Shown: one piece after another, positions 5,834 to 6,466 of the stretch | Layout: each line of letters opens with the position of its first letter | How positions within the stretch are numbered: position 1 is the first letter of the stretch | Source: Novosphingobium sp. UBA1948 | GTDB lineage: Bacteria > Pseudomonadota > Alphaproteobacteria > Sphingomonadales > Sphingomonadaceae | Reading direction: 5' to 3' | Assembly: GCA_002336765.1 (NCBI GenBank) | Contig: DDES01000055.1 | Coordinates: forward strand, 9,559 to 16,024 | Length of the DNA stretch: 6,466 nt | Program-made: the position numbers and the translations under genes | Notes under the pieces: generated by a model | Told to the model about the DNA's origin: nothing | The model's database searches: none | What the model saw: only the letters and a program-made list of their open reading frames with translations

Positions 5834-5871
5834 CCCTGCCATCCTCTTTCGCAGGGCGATAGCCCCCGCCC
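5834..5871 (-). promoter_or_regulatory. receptor gene leader with two mutually exclusive hairpins
   Basis: In the receptor transcript, CCCTGC (5856-5851) can pair perfectly with GCAGGG (5839-5834). The latter is the Shine-Dalgarno, six bases before the ATG at 5827. The same CCC can instead pair upstream, CGCCC (5858-5854) with GGGCG (5871-5867), which would free the Shine-Dalgarno. The pairings are visible in the sequence. A switching function is speculation, and GC-rich DNA makes such pairs by chance fairly often. Confidence 0.3.
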
Positions 5872-5899
5872 CATCACCTGCCAAGCCTCCAACCACCAA

Positions 5900-5926
5900 C
5901 CCATTGCCCATACCGCCCATTGCCCA
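5900..5926. repeat. 11-bp direct repeat, 16-bp period
   Basis: CCCATTGCCCA occurs twice without mismatch (5900-5910 and 5916-5926), separated by TACCG. It lies between the divergent receptor and dxs genes, about 60-90 bp upstream of each start, where an operator would be expected. No regulator can be assigned. Confidence 0.55.
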
Positions 5927-5987
5927 CAGGGGATCAAACGCACTTGCTCAATCGACAGCAGCCCCACAGGCGTGTAAGGCAGGCGTC

Positions 5988-6466
5988 ATGGAATCCGAAC
6001 TTACGACACCTATGCTCGACAAGGTGAAGGTTCCCGCCGACATGCGCGGGCTTTCTCTATCCGAATTGCGCCAGTTGGCGGACGATGTCCGCGCCGAGAT
6101 GATCCACGCCGTGGGCCAGACCGGCGGCCACCTCGGATCGGGGCTGGGCGTGGTGGAGCTGACCGTGGCGATCCACCATGTGTTCAACACACCGGATGAC
6201 AAGCTGGTGTGGGATGTGGGCCATCAAGCCTATCCCCACAAGATCCTGACCGGACGGCGCGACCGTATCCGCACCTTGCGGCAGGGCGGCGGCCTGTCGG
6301 GCTTCACCAAGCGTAGCGAGAGCGAATACGACCCGTTCGGCGCGGCGCATTCCAGCACGTCGATTTCGGCCGCGCTCGGCTTTGCCATGGCTAACAAGCT
6401 GTCGGGCGCGCCGGGCAAGGGCATTGCCGTGATCGGCGATGGCTCGATGAGCGCGGGCATGGCCTA
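5988..6466 (+). CDS. dxs: 1-deoxy-D-xylulose-5-phosphate synthase, N-terminal part (runs off right edge)
   Basis: Dxs condenses pyruvate with glyceraldehyde 3-phosphate using thiamine diphosphate, releasing CO2, the entry step of the MEP isoprenoid pathway in the cytosol. The 159 visible codons (about a quarter of the usual 620-650) contain the hallmark motifs: GGHLGSGLGVVELTVA with His48, VWDVGHQAYPHKILTGRRD with His79, AAHSSTSISAALG with His121, and the start of the thiamine-diphosphate motif, IGDGSMSAGMA (149-159, GDG at 150-152). These line up with the corresponding segments of E. coli Dxs. The ATG at 5988 is preceded by TAAGG (5975-5979), eight bases away, with a second AGG closer in. 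The frame is open to the edge with no defect. It diverges from the receptor gene; its downstream partners are outside the window. Confidence 0.97.
   Translation, partial: MESELTTPMLDKVKVPADMRGLSLSELRQLADDVRAEMIHAVGQTGGHLGSGLGVVELTVAIHHVFNTPDDKLVWDVGHQAYPHKILTGRRDRIRTLRQGGGLSGFTKRSESEYDPFGAAHSSTSISAALGFAMANKLSGAPGKGIAVIGDGSMSAGMA

Larger units (their letters stand above)
5828..5987. other. divergent intergenic region, receptor gene / dxs
   Basis: These 160 bp should hold the promoters of both the receptor unit and dxs. I find no convincing -35/-10 pair on either strand, no Fur-like box and no cobalamin riboswitch (the GCCACTG B12-box is absent). What is present: an 11-bp direct repeat near the middle, possible hairpins over the receptor's ribosome binding site, and the dxs Shine-Dalgarno at the right end. 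Confidence 0.5.

Noticed and set aside
5828..5920. N-terminal extension of the receptor to the ATG at 5920
   Set aside because: It would place 31 Gly-rich residues ahead of a clear signal peptide, contains the intergenic direct repeat, and has no Shine-Dalgarno. The ATG at 5827 has AGGG six bases upstream.
5828..5987. Cobalamin riboswitch upstream of the receptor
   Set aside because: Considered because the receptor resembles BtuB, but the B12-box and the conserved core elements are absent.

Overview
The window reads as core chromosome of a GC-rich alphaproteobacterium. A sphingomonad (Novosphingobium, Sphingobium or Sphingomonas type) is most likely, judging from protein style: the LipB and Dxs sequences, a solitary CoxS/IorA-type iron-sulfur protein, and a TonB-dependent receptor with a short 'IIVSG' TonB box. 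The taxonomic call is inference from protein character, not from a search. No mobile element, tRNA, rRNA or CRISPR array was found. Coding density is very high, and the longest gap is about 160 bp.

Layout, left to right. (1) A minus-strand unit covers about 1285 down to 1: lipB (octanoyltransferase), a small outer-membrane-type lipoprotein, and the N-terminal part of an EamA/DMT transporter that runs off the left edge. Each junction is a 4-base stop/start overlap (ATGA, then GTGA), so the three genes look translationally coupled. (2) Divergent from lipB is a plus-strand six-helix membrane protein of the glycerophosphoryl diester phosphodiesterase membrane-domain type (1377-2195). (3) It converges on a minus-strand SAM-dependent methyltransferase of the phospholipid N-methyltransferase-like group (2204-2833). 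A 9-bp perfect hairpin spans both stop codons. (4) A second minus-strand unit runs from 5827 to 2933: a TonB-dependent outer-membrane receptor, a (2Fe-2S)2 small subunit of the molybdenum-hydroxylase type without its large subunit, and an ArsC-family thiol reductase. Gaps are only 17 and 25 bp. (5) Divergent from the receptor, the 5' part of dxs (1-deoxy-D-xylulose-5-phosphate synthase) runs off the right edge.

How the genes fit together. lipB (lipoate attachment) and dxs (isoprenoid precursors) are housekeeping genes. The lipoprotein, DMT exporter, GPDPase-type membrane protein and phospholipid-type methyltransferase are envelope or membrane-lipid related but not obviously one pathway. The least ordinary part is the receptor / orphan iron-sulfur / ArsC-like trio. 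Its arrangement suggests uptake of a TonB-dependent ligand coupled to a redox step, but nothing in the sequence identifies the ligand. The 160-bp receptor-dxs intergenic region holds an 11-bp direct repeat and a possible pair of competing hairpins over the receptor's ribosome binding site.
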